64,000 bases of DNA from CAXXOK01 sp963663285 (GTDB lineage: Bacteria; Bacillota; Clostridia; Christensenellales; Aristaeellaceae): the NCBI GenBank assembly GCA_963663285.2, contig CAXXNI010000002.1:868001-932000 (forward strand), given 5' to 3'. Shown here piece after piece: positions 25,491 to 33,974 of this stretch (positions are counted from its first letter, which is position 1; each line of letters opens with the position of its first letter). The position numbers were made by a program, and so were the translations under genes. Under the pieces are notes generated by a model. That model was given only the letters and a program-made list of their open reading frames with translations, had not been told where the DNA came from and searched no databases.

Positions 25491-28088
25491 TCAGTTCATA
25501 CGCCGTGCTTTTTCCCGCAAACGGAAAAGGGTGTTGAGTGCATCCATTGGCGTAATGGATAGCACGTCCAGTTCCTTTAACTCTTCCACCAGTTGATCTT
25601 GCTCCAAATGGAACAAGTCCGTCTGCCGCTGGGCTTTTTTCTTCTTTTCCAGTATATTTTGGCTGATCGTTTCCTGATTAATATCGCTTACTTCAAGCCT
25701 GGCCTGTATTTCATGTGCACGCGCGACAACCGATGCGGGAATCCCCGCCAGTCGCGCCACATGCACGCCGTAGCTTTTATCGGCGCCGCCGGGCTGTATT
25801 TTACGCAGGAATATAACATCCTCGCCGTGTTCCATTACGGTGATGCAATAGTTTTTTACTCCGGCAAAGCGCCCTTCCAGCTCGCTCAATTCATGGTAAT
25901 GGGTTGCAAACAGCGTTTTCGCGCCGCATTTTTTTTGATCCAGTATATATTCCACCACCGCCCAAGCGATGCTAAGCCCGTCAAACGTGCTGGTACCTCG
26001 GCCGATTTCGTCCAGTATCACCAACGATTGCGGCGTTGCGTTCCGAAGAATGTTGGCCGTCTCGCTCATTTCCACCATAAAGGTGCTCTGTCCGCCGGCC
26101 AGGTCATCCGATGCGCCGATTCGTGTAAACACACGGTCGCATAGGCTGATTTGCGCACTCTCCGCCGGAACGAAACTGCCGATGTGCGCCATGACCACAA
26201 TCTGTGCAACCTGACGCATATAGGTGCTTTTCCCTGCCATATTGGGCCCGGTGATGATCAACATTCGGTTTTCATTATCATCCAGCAATACATCGTTTGG
26301 TACAAAAGGCGTATCTCTTTGCATCCGCTCTACAAGCGGGTGCCTGCTAGACTGTATATGTATCTGCCCGTCCTGCGTCATGACAGGCTTTACATAGCCA
26401 AATTCACGTGCCACTTTAGCAATGGATAATAAAGCGTCCAGCGTTTTGATCGCCTGCGCATTTTGCTGTATTGCCGGAATTTCTTTTGCAATCGCATCGC
26501 GAATTTCTGCAAATAACTGCAGTTCCAAGGCTAGTGCCGCTTGCTGTGCACCGGTAATTTTACGCTCAATCTCATTAAGTTCCGGGGTAATAAAGCGCTC
26601 ACAGTTCGTCAGAGTCTGTTTACGGGTATACCGCAGCGGTACATTGGCAAGATTGCTCTTGGTTACCTCAATAAAGTAGCCGAAAACTTTGTTATATTGG
26701 ATACGCAGGTTTTTAATGCCTGTTTCCTGCCGTTCCGTTGTTTCCAAATCCAGAATCCATTGTTTGCCGTTAATGGATGCTTCGCGGTATTCGTCTAATT
26801 CAGAATTGTATCCGTCTGCAATGATACCGCCGTCTGTGAGCGTTGGCGGTGCATCCGGATGAATGGATTTGGTTAGTAATTCGCATAAGGATGATAAGGG
26901 CGACAATGTATGCCCCAGAGCGGATACAGCCGGAACAGTAAAGCCGGAAAGCAGCGTTTTAATCGGTGTAATCGCAGAAAGCGAACGTTGCAGTGCCAAG
27001 CAATCCCGCGCATTCAGACTGCCATAGCTGATTTTGCCCAGCAGTCTTTCTAAATCGGCGATATTTACGAGTTCTTCCGTCAATTCATCCGCCGTCATAT
27101 AGTCGTCTTTTAACGCCTCCACAGCGGATAAACGCGCTTCGATACGGGATAGATTAATCAGCGGCTCTTCGACCCATGTTTTCAGTAATCTGGCACCCAT
27201 GGCCGTGTTGGTTTGATCCAGCAGCCACAGCAAGGAGCCGCGTCTTTCGCCGCTGTGCATGCTTTGCGTAAGCTCCAGATTCCGCCTTGTCATCCGGTCC
27301 AGATACATTGTATCTCCGCTTTGATACGGTGTAATCTGCGTAATGTGTTCCAACGAATTCTTTTGTGTCTCGTTCAAATACCGCAGCAACGCGCCTGCCG
27401 CGGTAATGCGCTTATCCCGGCTTTCCAACCCAAGCGCCGTAACCGAAGTGATTTTAAAATGCGTAAGCACCTGCTCCACAGCGCTTTTACGCTCAAAAGC
27501 AGCCGCTGGTAGTTGTGCTACGGCTACCGCATCCTCCAAATACTCGGCCAGTGTTCGCTCATCGTTGGTTAGCACCTCATGAGGGCGAATACGTGTAAGC
27601 TCATCACGCAATTGAACGGATGCATTTGTAAGCAGATGAATCACAAATTCACCTGTGCTCACATCCGTATAGGCAAGCGTCGCTTCCTTGTTATGGAAGG
27701 CGACGCATAGTATATAGCTGTTGCTTTTTTCGTCCAGCATTGCCGGATCAACCACCGTGCCGGGAGTAATGATGCGCACCACATCCCGCTCCACAAGTCC
27801 CTTGCTAAGCGCCGGGTCCGACATCTGCTCACAAATCGCAACCTTATAACCCCGCTCAATCAAACGGGATACATACGTTGCCGCAGCGTGATAAGGAACG
27901 CCGCACATTGGCGCGCGCTCGCTGAGGCCGCAATCTTTACCCGTCAAAGTTAATTCCAGTTCCCGGGAAACGAGTTTGGCGTCCTCAAAGAACATCTCGT
28001 AAAAATCACCGAGACGGAAAAAAACGATGCAGTCCGGATGCCTTTGTTTAACATCCAAATACTGCTGCATCATAGGCGTTACGGGCAT
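25491..28088 (-). CDS. mutS: DNA mismatch recognition protein MutS
   Basis: 865 residues, full length for MutS1. The N-terminal mismatch-binding domain has FFRLGDFYEMFFEDA (the Phe-x-Glu wedge), then connector, core and clamp, and the ATPase with Walker A GPNMAGKSTYMRQ, STFMVEMSE and Walker B LVILDEIGRGTSTFDG. The C terminus is the short dimerisation tail. The ATG follows AAAGGAA. A 157-base interval with an inverted-repeat structure separates it from the upstream ricA-like gene, suggesting separate control. Confidence 0.96.
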   Translation of the reverse strand: MPVTPMMQQYLDVKQRHPDCIVFFRLGDFYEMFFEDAKLVSRELELTLTGKDCGLSERAPMCGVPYHAAATYVSRLIERGYKVAICEQMSDPALSKGLVERDVVRIITPGTVVDPAMLDEKSNSYILCVAFHNKEATLAYTDVSTGEFVIHLLTNASVQLRDELTRIRPHEVLTNDERTLAEYLEDAVAVAQLPAAAFERKSAVEQVLTHFKITSVTALGLESRDKRITAAGALLRYLNETQKNSLEHITQITPYQSGDTMYLDRMTRRNLELTQSMHSGERRGSLLWLLDQTNTAMGARLLKTWVEEPLINLSRIEARLSAVEALKDDYMTADELTEELVNIADLERLLGKISYGSLNARDCLALQRSLSAITPIKTLLSGFTVPAVSALGHTLSPLSSLCELLTKSIHPDAPPTLTDGGIIADGYNSELDEYREASINGKQWILDLETTERQETGIKNLRIQYNKVFGYFIEVTKSNLANVPLRYTRKQTLTNCERFITPELNEIERKITGAQQAALALELQLFAEIRDAIAKEIPAIQQNAQAIKTLDALLSIAKVAREFGYVKPVMTQDGQIHIQSSRHPLVERMQRDTPFVPNDVLLDDNENRMLIITGPNMAGKSTYMRQVAQIVVMAHIGSFVPAESAQISLCDRVFTRIGASDDLAGGQSTFMVEMSETANILRNATPQSLVILDEIGRGTSTFDGLSIAWAVVEYILDQKKCGAKTLFATHYHELSELEGRFAGVKNYCITVMEHGEDVIFLRKIQPGGADKSYGVHVARLAGIPASVVARAHEIQARLEVSDINQETISQNILEKKKKAQRQTDLFHLEQDQLVEELKELDVLSITPMDALNTLFRLREKARRMN

Positions 28089-28119
28089 GGCGGTCGTTCC
28101 TTTCGCGTTAAAGAATGCG

Positions 28120-28229
28120 GGTTCCGGGTGAGATTATCACGTTTTTCGCCACTGCTTTGCGCTGTGAAGTAAGATAAAACCCTTCATTACGCCTAAAGCG
28201 GAACAACGCTGTAAAAAACACCCGGAACC
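28120..28229 (-). other. Nested inverted-repeat element in the mutS leader
   Basis: On the minus strand an 11-bp perfect inverted repeat (GGTTCCGGGTG ... CACCCGGAACC) encloses 88 bases. Inside it GCTTT pairs with AAAGC, and inside that TGAAG pairs with CTTCA over a 12-base loop, giving a nested three-helix fold. The first arm is followed by six T. The element ends 32 bases before the mutS start, outside the ribosome site. It resembles a structured leader RNA, but matches no family I know. A GATAAT hexamer near its 3' arm could alternatively be a -10. Confidence 0.45.
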
Positions 28230-28245
28230 ATGCAAAGTAAATTAC

Positions 28246-28650
28246 TTAGTTGCAGTGGCAGCTACCGCCGCAGCTAGAACAGGAGCCGGAGCAGCTGTCC
28301 TCTTCGTCGTTTTCGCCGGTCACCACAAATTTGATAATTTTGTTTACCTGCTGCATCATGTTGTTGAAAGCATCATTTGCGCTGCGCATGTTTTGAATCA
28401 GCGTATTTTCATCCATCGCTTTTTGTGCGTCCTCCAGCTTGGTGCCGGCTTGCGCTAAAGCGCTGTGATCCATATCGCTGGAAGCAAGTAAGTTTTCCAC
28501 TTCCTGGCGCTGGTTGGAATACGCTTCGATTAACTGCGTAGCGCCTTCATCCCGCATAGCCGCCTGTTCAGCCAGACGCATTTTGATGAATTCTTCGCTC
28601 TCCAAAATCGCTTCCGCGAGCTGTTCTGCTTGGTTAAGTACATTTTCCAT
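28246..28650 (-). CDS. YlbF/YmcA (RicA)-family protein with Cys-rich tail
   Basis: 134 residues. The helical YlbF/YmcA domain covers about 1-110 (MENVLNQAEQLAEAILESEE onward), followed by an acidic spacer and a tail with five Cys (CSGSCSSCGGSCHCN). In Bacillus YmcA (RicA) forms the RicAFT complex with RicF and RicT, which binds Fe-S clusters and affects RNA processing and development; its gene lies between miaB and mutS, exactly as here. The tail probably binds a metal or Fe-S cluster (inference). The ATG follows AAAGGAG and lies 15 bases after miaB. Confidence 0.82.
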   Translation of the reverse strand: MENVLNQAEQLAEAILESEEFIKMRLAEQAAMRDEGATQLIEAYSNQRQEVENLLASSDMDHSALAQAGTKLEDAQKAMDENTLIQNMRSANDAFNNMMQQVNKIIKFVVTGENDEEDSCSGSCSSCGGSCHCN

Positions 28651-28665
28651 GGTTGTGATTCTCCT

Positions 28666-30060
28666 TTACTTTCTGGTTGCACGCAGCGTGTTGGCTGCCG
28701 CAGATGTTATCGTAACCGGAATAATTTTCCCGATATCTTCCGCGCTCCCATCAAAAGTGATGGTCATTGCGCGGGTACCTTTCCCGGATACTTTGCTTTT
28801 GTCCCGTTTGCTTAAGTGTTCCACCAATACTTGCTCATCCTGCCCAATCAGCGGCTGCTGCGTGGCGATTGTGCTTTCTTCCACTGCCGTAATCAACCGC
28901 TGTATCCTGTCTTTCGCCACCGCTTTATCAATCTGCCCCGGCAGCTTTGCCGCAGCGGTGCCTTTACGCGGACTGTAAATAAAGGTGAATGCAGAATCAT
29001 ACCCCACTTCACGCACCAATGAAACAGTATCCATAAACTGCGCTTCGGTCTCCCCGGGAAAACCGACGATGAAATCCGTTGTCAGTCCAATGCCCGGTAT
29101 GGCTTTTCGCAGGGCGGCCGCTTTTTGCAGGTAGCTTTCACGGGTGTAGCGGCGGTTCATCGCAGCCAAGATTTCATTATTACCGCTTTGAATCGGCAAA
29201 TGAAGGTGATTGCAGATATGTTTCCCGTTCGCCATAACATTAATTAATTCGTCGGATAGGTCCTTAGGATGCGACGTCATAAAACGGATACGCGGCACAC
29301 CAAGCCTGTCCAGTTGGTGAAGTAGTTCGGGAAAGCTTTCCCCCGCGCCGTCGCCATAGCTGTTCACATTCTGCCCCAGCAGCATAATCTCCTGCGCACC
29401 GTTTTGCACAAGCGTTTCCGCTTCCCGCAGAATATCATCCATTTTTCGGCTGCGCTCCCGGCCGCGCACGAAAGGTACGATGCAATATGAGCAATAATTG
29501 TCACAACCGTACATGATGGTGATATACGCCTTGTAATCCGTCAAGCGCTTTGTTGGCACGCCTTCGGCAATCAGCGTTTCCTGCCCGGTAACGCTGACGA
29601 CCCGCTCATGCTTTGTCAATAGCGATTCTAACAGAATCGGCAGCTGATGCAGGTTATGCGTGCCAAACGCCAAATCGATAAAGGGATATTGCTTTAAAAT
29701 CCGTTCGGCCATATCCGGTTGCTGCACCATACAGCCGCATACGCCGATGAGTAAATCCGGTTTATTCTTTTTAATCTCTTTGAGCCAATATACGTTACCA
29801 AGCGCACGGCGCTCTGCGTTATCCCGGATACAACAGGTATTAAACAGCACCAGATCCGCATGGGTGCGGTCTTCCGCTTCACTCATACCCATTGCATCCA
29901 GCATACCGGATAGTTTTTCGCTGTCATGTGCGTTCATTTGGCAGCCGTACGTAACAATATGGTAGCTTACAGGCCGATTCGGCAGTGCTGCAATACGTTC
30001 TATCGCATCTTCCTGCTGCTGTTGTTCAGCCTTAGTCACAAATACAGGGGTTCTGCTCAC
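28666..30060 (-). CDS. miaB: tRNA methylthiotransferase MiaB
   Basis: 464 residues. The N-terminal MTTase domain has its three Fe-S cysteines in TYGCQMN, NTCCIRD and GVCGCM. The radical SAM domain has the cluster motif CDNYCSYCIVPFVRGRERSR. The C-terminal TRAM domain occupies about the last 70 residues. MiaB converts i6A37 of tRNA (made by MiaA, encoded downstream) to ms2i6A37. The GTG start at 30060 overlaps the rng stop (GTGA) and follows GGAAGGGA; longer starts have no support. Confidence 0.95.
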   Translation of the reverse strand: MSRTPVFVTKAEQQQQEDAIERIAALPNRPVSYHIVTYGCQMNAHDSEKLSGMLDAMGMSEAEDRTHADLVLFNTCCIRDNAERRALGNVYWLKEIKKNKPDLLIGVCGCMVQQPDMAERILKQYPFIDLAFGTHNLHQLPILLESLLTKHERVVSVTGQETLIAEGVPTKRLTDYKAYITIMYGCDNYCSYCIVPFVRGRERSRKMDDILREAETLVQNGAQEIMLLGQNVNSYGDGAGESFPELLHQLDRLGVPRIRFMTSHPKDLSDELINVMANGKHICNHLHLPIQSGNNEILAAMNRRYTRESYLQKAAALRKAIPGIGLTTDFIVGFPGETEAQFMDTVSLVREVGYDSAFTFIYSPRKGTAAAKLPGQIDKAVAKDRIQRLITAVEESTIATQQPLIGQDEQVLVEHLSKRDKSKVSGKGTRAMTITFDGSAEDIGKIIPVTITSAAANTLRATRK

Positions 30061-31271
30061 GTTTCTTGTTCCCTTCCCATGGTGTAACCTGTACCGCCGC
30101 ATGCTTTACAGGGGGCTTGCACCATATCCCGCAAAGACAGTCCGGTACGTTTGCGCGTCATTTCCAGTAAACCCAGGCTTGTAAACCCGTGCAGCACGTT
30201 TTTGCCGCGTTCCCGCGCCAACTCCGCCTCCATAAGGGCGATGACCTGCATTCGCTCATCTTCTTCTGCCATGTCGATAAAATCAATCAGGATAATGCCA
30301 CCCAAATTACGCAGCCGGATTTGCCGTGCAATGGGCGCACATGCCAGTAAATTCTGGCGCAGTGCCAGCGAGCGGTCTGACTGACTGATAAACTTACCGG
30401 AGTTGACATCAATCGTCGTTAGGGCTTCCCGCTGATCAATCACCAGCGAACCTCCACCGGGAAGCGGTACCGTGCGATTCAGCGCCTCCTGCAGCTGCTC
30501 CTGTACATGGGCAGCATGCCATGCAGCTTCCATCTCCACATCATTCAGCTGCTCCCATAAAAGCCCTACAGGCGGTGACGGCATACGGTTCACCGCATCG
30601 TTGCAGGTAACGTTGATGAGATAACGCGGAGAATAATCCCTGATTAAGGCAGCTAGCGCGGAAGGTTCACGGTATAAAAGCGCTGGTGGTTTCGCATGCT
30701 TGGCTTTAGCCTCAATGGCTTCCCAGCGTTCGGCCATTTCAGATACTTCCGTCTGTACTGCTTCATAACGAGCTTGTAGCGCGCCATAGCGCATAATCAG
30801 CCCAAAACTGTTGCTGCTTAGTTCTTTACCCTGCTGAACCAATTTTTCCCTGTCGCTTTCAGCTTGCACACGTTTACTGACGCCGATGTATTTATTCATC
30901 GGCATATAAATCAGATTCTGTCCGGGCAAGGCAATATCTCTGGTGAGATAAGCGCCTTTTTCGTCATGTGCATCCTTTTTCACTTGCACCAGCACTTCCT
31001 GCCCTGAAGCAAGCGCGGCGCCTTTGCCCTGCTCTGTAAAGCTCTGCATTTCCTGAAGCGGCAAGAAGCCGTTTTGCTTCTGTCCAATGTTGATAAACGC
31101 TGCTTTCATAGCCGGTACGACATTTTCAACAACGCCAAGGAAGATCGCGCCGACCAATGAGGTTTCGTCCTCATGTTCCGCGTAATATTCCACCAGTTTT
31201 CCTTTTTCCGATACAGCCGTTTCGCGGTGCTGCTGTTTGGCTTTAACCAATATGCTGAGCGAATCAGGCAT
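30057..31271 (-). CDS. rng: Ribonuclease G/E-family endoribonuclease
   Basis: 404 residues. An N-terminal S1 RNA-binding domain (about 35-115; GVVENVVPAMKAAFINIGQ, GFLPLQEM) precedes the RNase E/G catalytic region, with metal-binding Asp residues in TTIDVNSGKF and ILIDFIDM and a C-terminal CKACGGTGY zinc-link motif. It is shorter than E. coli RNase G (489) because the region after the zinc-link is missing. It should process rRNA or decay mRNA. The ATG at 31271 is 9 bases from GGAGG; the ATG two codons earlier is too close to that site. Confidence 0.9.
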   Translation of the reverse strand: MPDSLSILVKAKQQHRETAVSEKGKLVEYYAEHEDETSLVGAIFLGVVENVVPAMKAAFINIGQKQNGFLPLQEMQSFTEQGKGAALASGQEVLVQVKKDAHDEKGAYLTRDIALPGQNLIYMPMNKYIGVSKRVQAESDREKLVQQGKELSSNSFGLIMRYGALQARYEAVQTEVSEMAERWEAIEAKAKHAKPPALLYREPSALAALIRDYSPRYLINVTCNDAVNRMPSPPVGLLWEQLNDVEMEAAWHAAHVQEQLQEALNRTVPLPGGGSLVIDQREALTTIDVNSGKFISQSDRSLALRQNLLACAPIARQIRLRNLGGIILIDFIDMAEEDERMQVIALMEAELARERGKNVLHGFTSLGLLEMTRKRTGLSLRDMVQAPCKACGGTGYTMGREQET

Positions 31272-31956
31272 TTTCATACGCCTCCAAGGGGATCATCGTT
31301 CCGTCCTTATTGCTCGTCAGGATACGGTCTCGATAGGCAAGGTAGTAGATGGGGTCAACATCAGCCATTTCACAAAGTGCCTGCATGAGTACGGCGGGTT
31401 TTAGCGATCCTTCCGGACGGTTGCGAATTTCGCAGCGTATGGTGTATCCGTCATCCGCTTTTTCACAGCTTGCTGTGGAAACAAAAGGACGGATGTTAGT
31501 CATGTTCTCTCCGCTTTTGGTACGCCGCAAGGTAACACACTCATCCGAATGCATAAAGCGGTCCAACACCAGCGCAACCTTATCAGCATCTTCACCAGCT
31601 TCAAAGCACATACGCAGCTGAGAACCGGCTACCAAAGCCATAAGCGTGGAAAAATTATCTTCCACCGCACGCACCGAAATCACCGGGAGTGCGGGCGGTA
31701 GTGCGGCAGCCAGCGCTTTTTGGAACACCTCGGCTTCACAGGGCTCGTTTACCGGAACATCCATAATCTCGTGCATACCCACGACCCCGACGGACAGGGG
31801 GGACGCAAAGCTAAGATTGATATGCGGGTTAAAACCCTTGCTGTAACAGATAGGCAAATTACTGCGCCGCAGCGCCCGCTGCATGGCACGCATCAAATCC
31901 AAATGCCCGATATGCCGGAGTGCGAGGCTTTTTTGAAAAACGACAATCATCCGCAT
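31264..31956 (-). CDS. DUF2344 (TIGR03936) radical SAM-linked protein
   Basis: 230 residues of the TIGR03936 family, which almost always sits next to a TIGR03960 radical SAM protein, as here. The N terminus is typical (VVFQKSLALRHIGHLDLMRA, then SKGFNPHINLSFASPLSVG). Function unknown; the link to RNase G and, in other Clostridia, to ribosomal protein L21/L27 genes suggests RNA or ribosome modification (inference). It overlaps the radical SAM gene upstream by 10 bases and rng downstream by 8. The start is chosen at the ATG 31956 after GAGGGG; 31950 is also possible. Confidence 0.87.
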   Translation of the reverse strand: MRMIVVFQKSLALRHIGHLDLMRAMQRALRRSNLPICYSKGFNPHINLSFASPLSVGVVGMHEIMDVPVNEPCEAEVFQKALAAALPPALPVISVRAVEDNFSTLMALVAGSQLRMCFEAGEDADKVALVLDRFMHSDECVTLRRTKSGENMTNIRPFVSTASCEKADDGYTIRCEIRNRPEGSLKPAVLMQALCEMADVDPIYYLAYRDRILTSNKDGTMIPLEAYENA

Positions 31957-33788
31957 ATTTTGCAAAGCCCCTCGATCTTTTCAATTCCACATCCGTTGCA
32001 GCCCAAGCGGCAGTCTTTGGTGGTTTGTGCCTTTAATGCGCGTTCGTACTCACGGCAAAGGAATTGTTTGCTAACGCCGATATCGATGAAGTCCCAGGGC
32101 AGCAATTCATCCAGTCCGCGGCTGCGGTTGGCATAAAAAGCAGGATCGATACCACAATCTGTAAAGGCTTGCATCCATAAGTCATAGCGGAACTGGTCAT
32201 TCCAGCCATCCAACTTGCAGCCCAATTCCCACGCACGGTACAATACATCCGCAAGCCTCCGGTCCCCTACAGCAAAGCAGGCTTCCAGAAAACTGATGGA
32301 GGGATCATGCCAGTGGAACGTAACGCCGCGAATCGATAAAAGCTTGCGTAATTCTTGTTGCTTTTGCTTTACAACATCCATCGTATCTTGCGGGCACCAC
32401 TGGAAAGGAGTGAAGGGTTTGGGCACAAAAACCGCCGCACTGCATGTAATACGCAGTCCCTTGGCTCTCTGTCCCTTCGGCACGGCATAATACGCAGCTA
32501 CCGCCGCCTTTGCAAGCTCTGCAATGCCTGCCAAATCCTCCTGTGTTTCGGTGGGCAAGCCCATCATAAAGTAAAGCTTTACGCTGCTCCATCCACCTTC
32601 AAAGGCATCCTTCAATTTGCCAAGTAAATCTTCCTGCGTAACACCTTTATTAATCACATCGCGCAGCCGCTGGGTTCCCGCTTCGGGTGCAAAAGTGAGG
32701 CTGGATTTTTTTACCCGCTGGGTTTGCGCTAAAGTATCTTTGATAAAGCTGTCTATCCGCAGCGATGGCAGCGAGATACTAACGCGTTTATCAGCAAAAT
32801 TCTCCATTAACCCTTCACATAATGCAGGCAATTGAGAATAGTCGCCGCTGGAGAGCGAGGAAAGCGAAATTTCTTCATAACCGGTACTGTCCACCAGCTT
32901 TTTGGATAATTCCATCAGCTTTTCCATGCTTCTTTCCCGCACAGGACGGTATAGCATACCCGCCTGACAGAAACGGCAGCCGCGCGTGCAGCCGCGCATA
33001 ATTTCCAGCATGATACGGTCATGCACGATCTGTGTATATGGCACGATCATCGTTTCGGGGTAGTATGCCGTATCCATATCGGTAACAAAGCGTTTTTTTA
33101 CAGTCGCAGGTGCAGCTGCATCAATCGGCTTAAAGCTTTGCAAGGTACCGTCTTCATTATACTCCGCCCGGTACAGTGCGGGTACGTATACGCCCTCAAT
33201 TTGTGCCAGTTTCCGAAGACGCTCCTGTCTGGGTAAACGCTGCTTTTTACACTCGTTCAGAAGCTCCATCACTTCGATGATTACTTCTTCTCCGTCCCCC
33301 ATCATAAACGCGTCAAAAAACGCATATAACGGTTCAGGGTTCGATGCACACGGCCCCCCGGCAACGACAATGGGGTCGTTTTCTCCGCGTTGCTCCGCTT
33401 TGACCGGGATGCTCCCCAAGCTGAGCATCTCCAGTATGTTGGTATAGCTCATCTCGTATTGCAAGGTAAAACCAACAATATCAAATTGGGATAAAGGCGT
33501 ACGGCTTTCCAGTGAAAACAGCGGTATATTTTCCGCCTTCATTCCTTCCAGCATATCCACCCACGGCATACATACGCGTTCGCATATGGCATAAGGCAGG
33601 TTGTTGATGATGCTGTACAGAATTTTCATTCCCAAGTGGGACATCGCGACTTCATACGTATCCGGAAAGCAAAACGCAAAAGAGATTTCTGCGTCGTTAA
33701 AAGATTTCGTGGTAGCATTCATTTCGCTGCCGGTATAGCGGGCAGGCTTTTCCACCCGCTGTAACAGGCGTTCGATACGCGCTTGCAT
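31947..33788 (-). CDS. TIGR03960-family B12-binding/radical SAM protein
   Basis: 613 residues. An N-terminal cobalamin-binding-like region is followed by a radical SAM core with the cluster motif RGCTRGCRFCQAGMLYRP (about 260-280), and a C-terminal extension ending in a Cys-rich stretch (CRLGCNGCGIEK, CKICG) that may hold another cluster or zinc. The conserved partner is the DUF2344 protein just downstream. The substrate is unknown; RNA or ribosomal protein modification is suggested by context. The ATG at 33788 follows CGGAGG; upstream codons have no ribosome site. First gene of a nine-gene run. Confidence 0.9.
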   Translation of the reverse strand: MQARIERLLQRVEKPARYTGSEMNATTKSFNDAEISFAFCFPDTYEVAMSHLGMKILYSIINNLPYAICERVCMPWVDMLEGMKAENIPLFSLESRTPLSQFDIVGFTLQYEMSYTNILEMLSLGSIPVKAEQRGENDPIVVAGGPCASNPEPLYAFFDAFMMGDGEEVIIEVMELLNECKKQRLPRQERLRKLAQIEGVYVPALYRAEYNEDGTLQSFKPIDAAAPATVKKRFVTDMDTAYYPETMIVPYTQIVHDRIMLEIMRGCTRGCRFCQAGMLYRPVRERSMEKLMELSKKLVDSTGYEEISLSSLSSGDYSQLPALCEGLMENFADKRVSISLPSLRIDSFIKDTLAQTQRVKKSSLTFAPEAGTQRLRDVINKGVTQEDLLGKLKDAFEGGWSSVKLYFMMGLPTETQEDLAGIAELAKAAVAAYYAVPKGQRAKGLRITCSAAVFVPKPFTPFQWCPQDTMDVVKQKQQELRKLLSIRGVTFHWHDPSISFLEACFAVGDRRLADVLYRAWELGCKLDGWNDQFRYDLWMQAFTDCGIDPAFYANRSRGLDELLPWDFIDIGVSKQFLCREYERALKAQTTKDCRLGCNGCGIEKIEGLCKICG

Positions 33789-33857
33789 ATTTTTCCTCCG
33801 TTCGGGGCAGACAAACGCGCGACTCTCGCCGCGCCTGTTTGTGTAGGCTCCCTGCAT

Positions 33858-33886
33858 AATGTAACATGACCGGCTCGCTTTTTCAA
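33858..33886 (-). promoter_or_regulatory. Promoter of the radical SAM-rng-miaB-mutS run (TTGAAA, 17 bp, TACATT)
   Basis: Minus strand TTGAAA (33881-33886), 17 bases, TACATT (33858-33863) with an extended TG before it. About 70 bases before the start of the TIGR03960 gene. Confidence 0.6.
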
Positions 33887-33918
33887 CCATTGTGCAGAAA
33901 AAGGCATATGATACGGGT

Positions 33919-33946
33919 TAAAAATAAAGCCGCCTATTGCGGCGGC
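33919..33946 (-). terminator. Terminator after the glutamate-cysteine ligase-like gene
   Basis: Minus strand GCCGCC-GCAATA-GGCGGC followed by TTTATTTTT, 29 bases after the stop of the upstream gene. Confidence 0.75.
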
Positions 33947-33974
33947 AAACTATCCATATATCTGATACAAAGTT

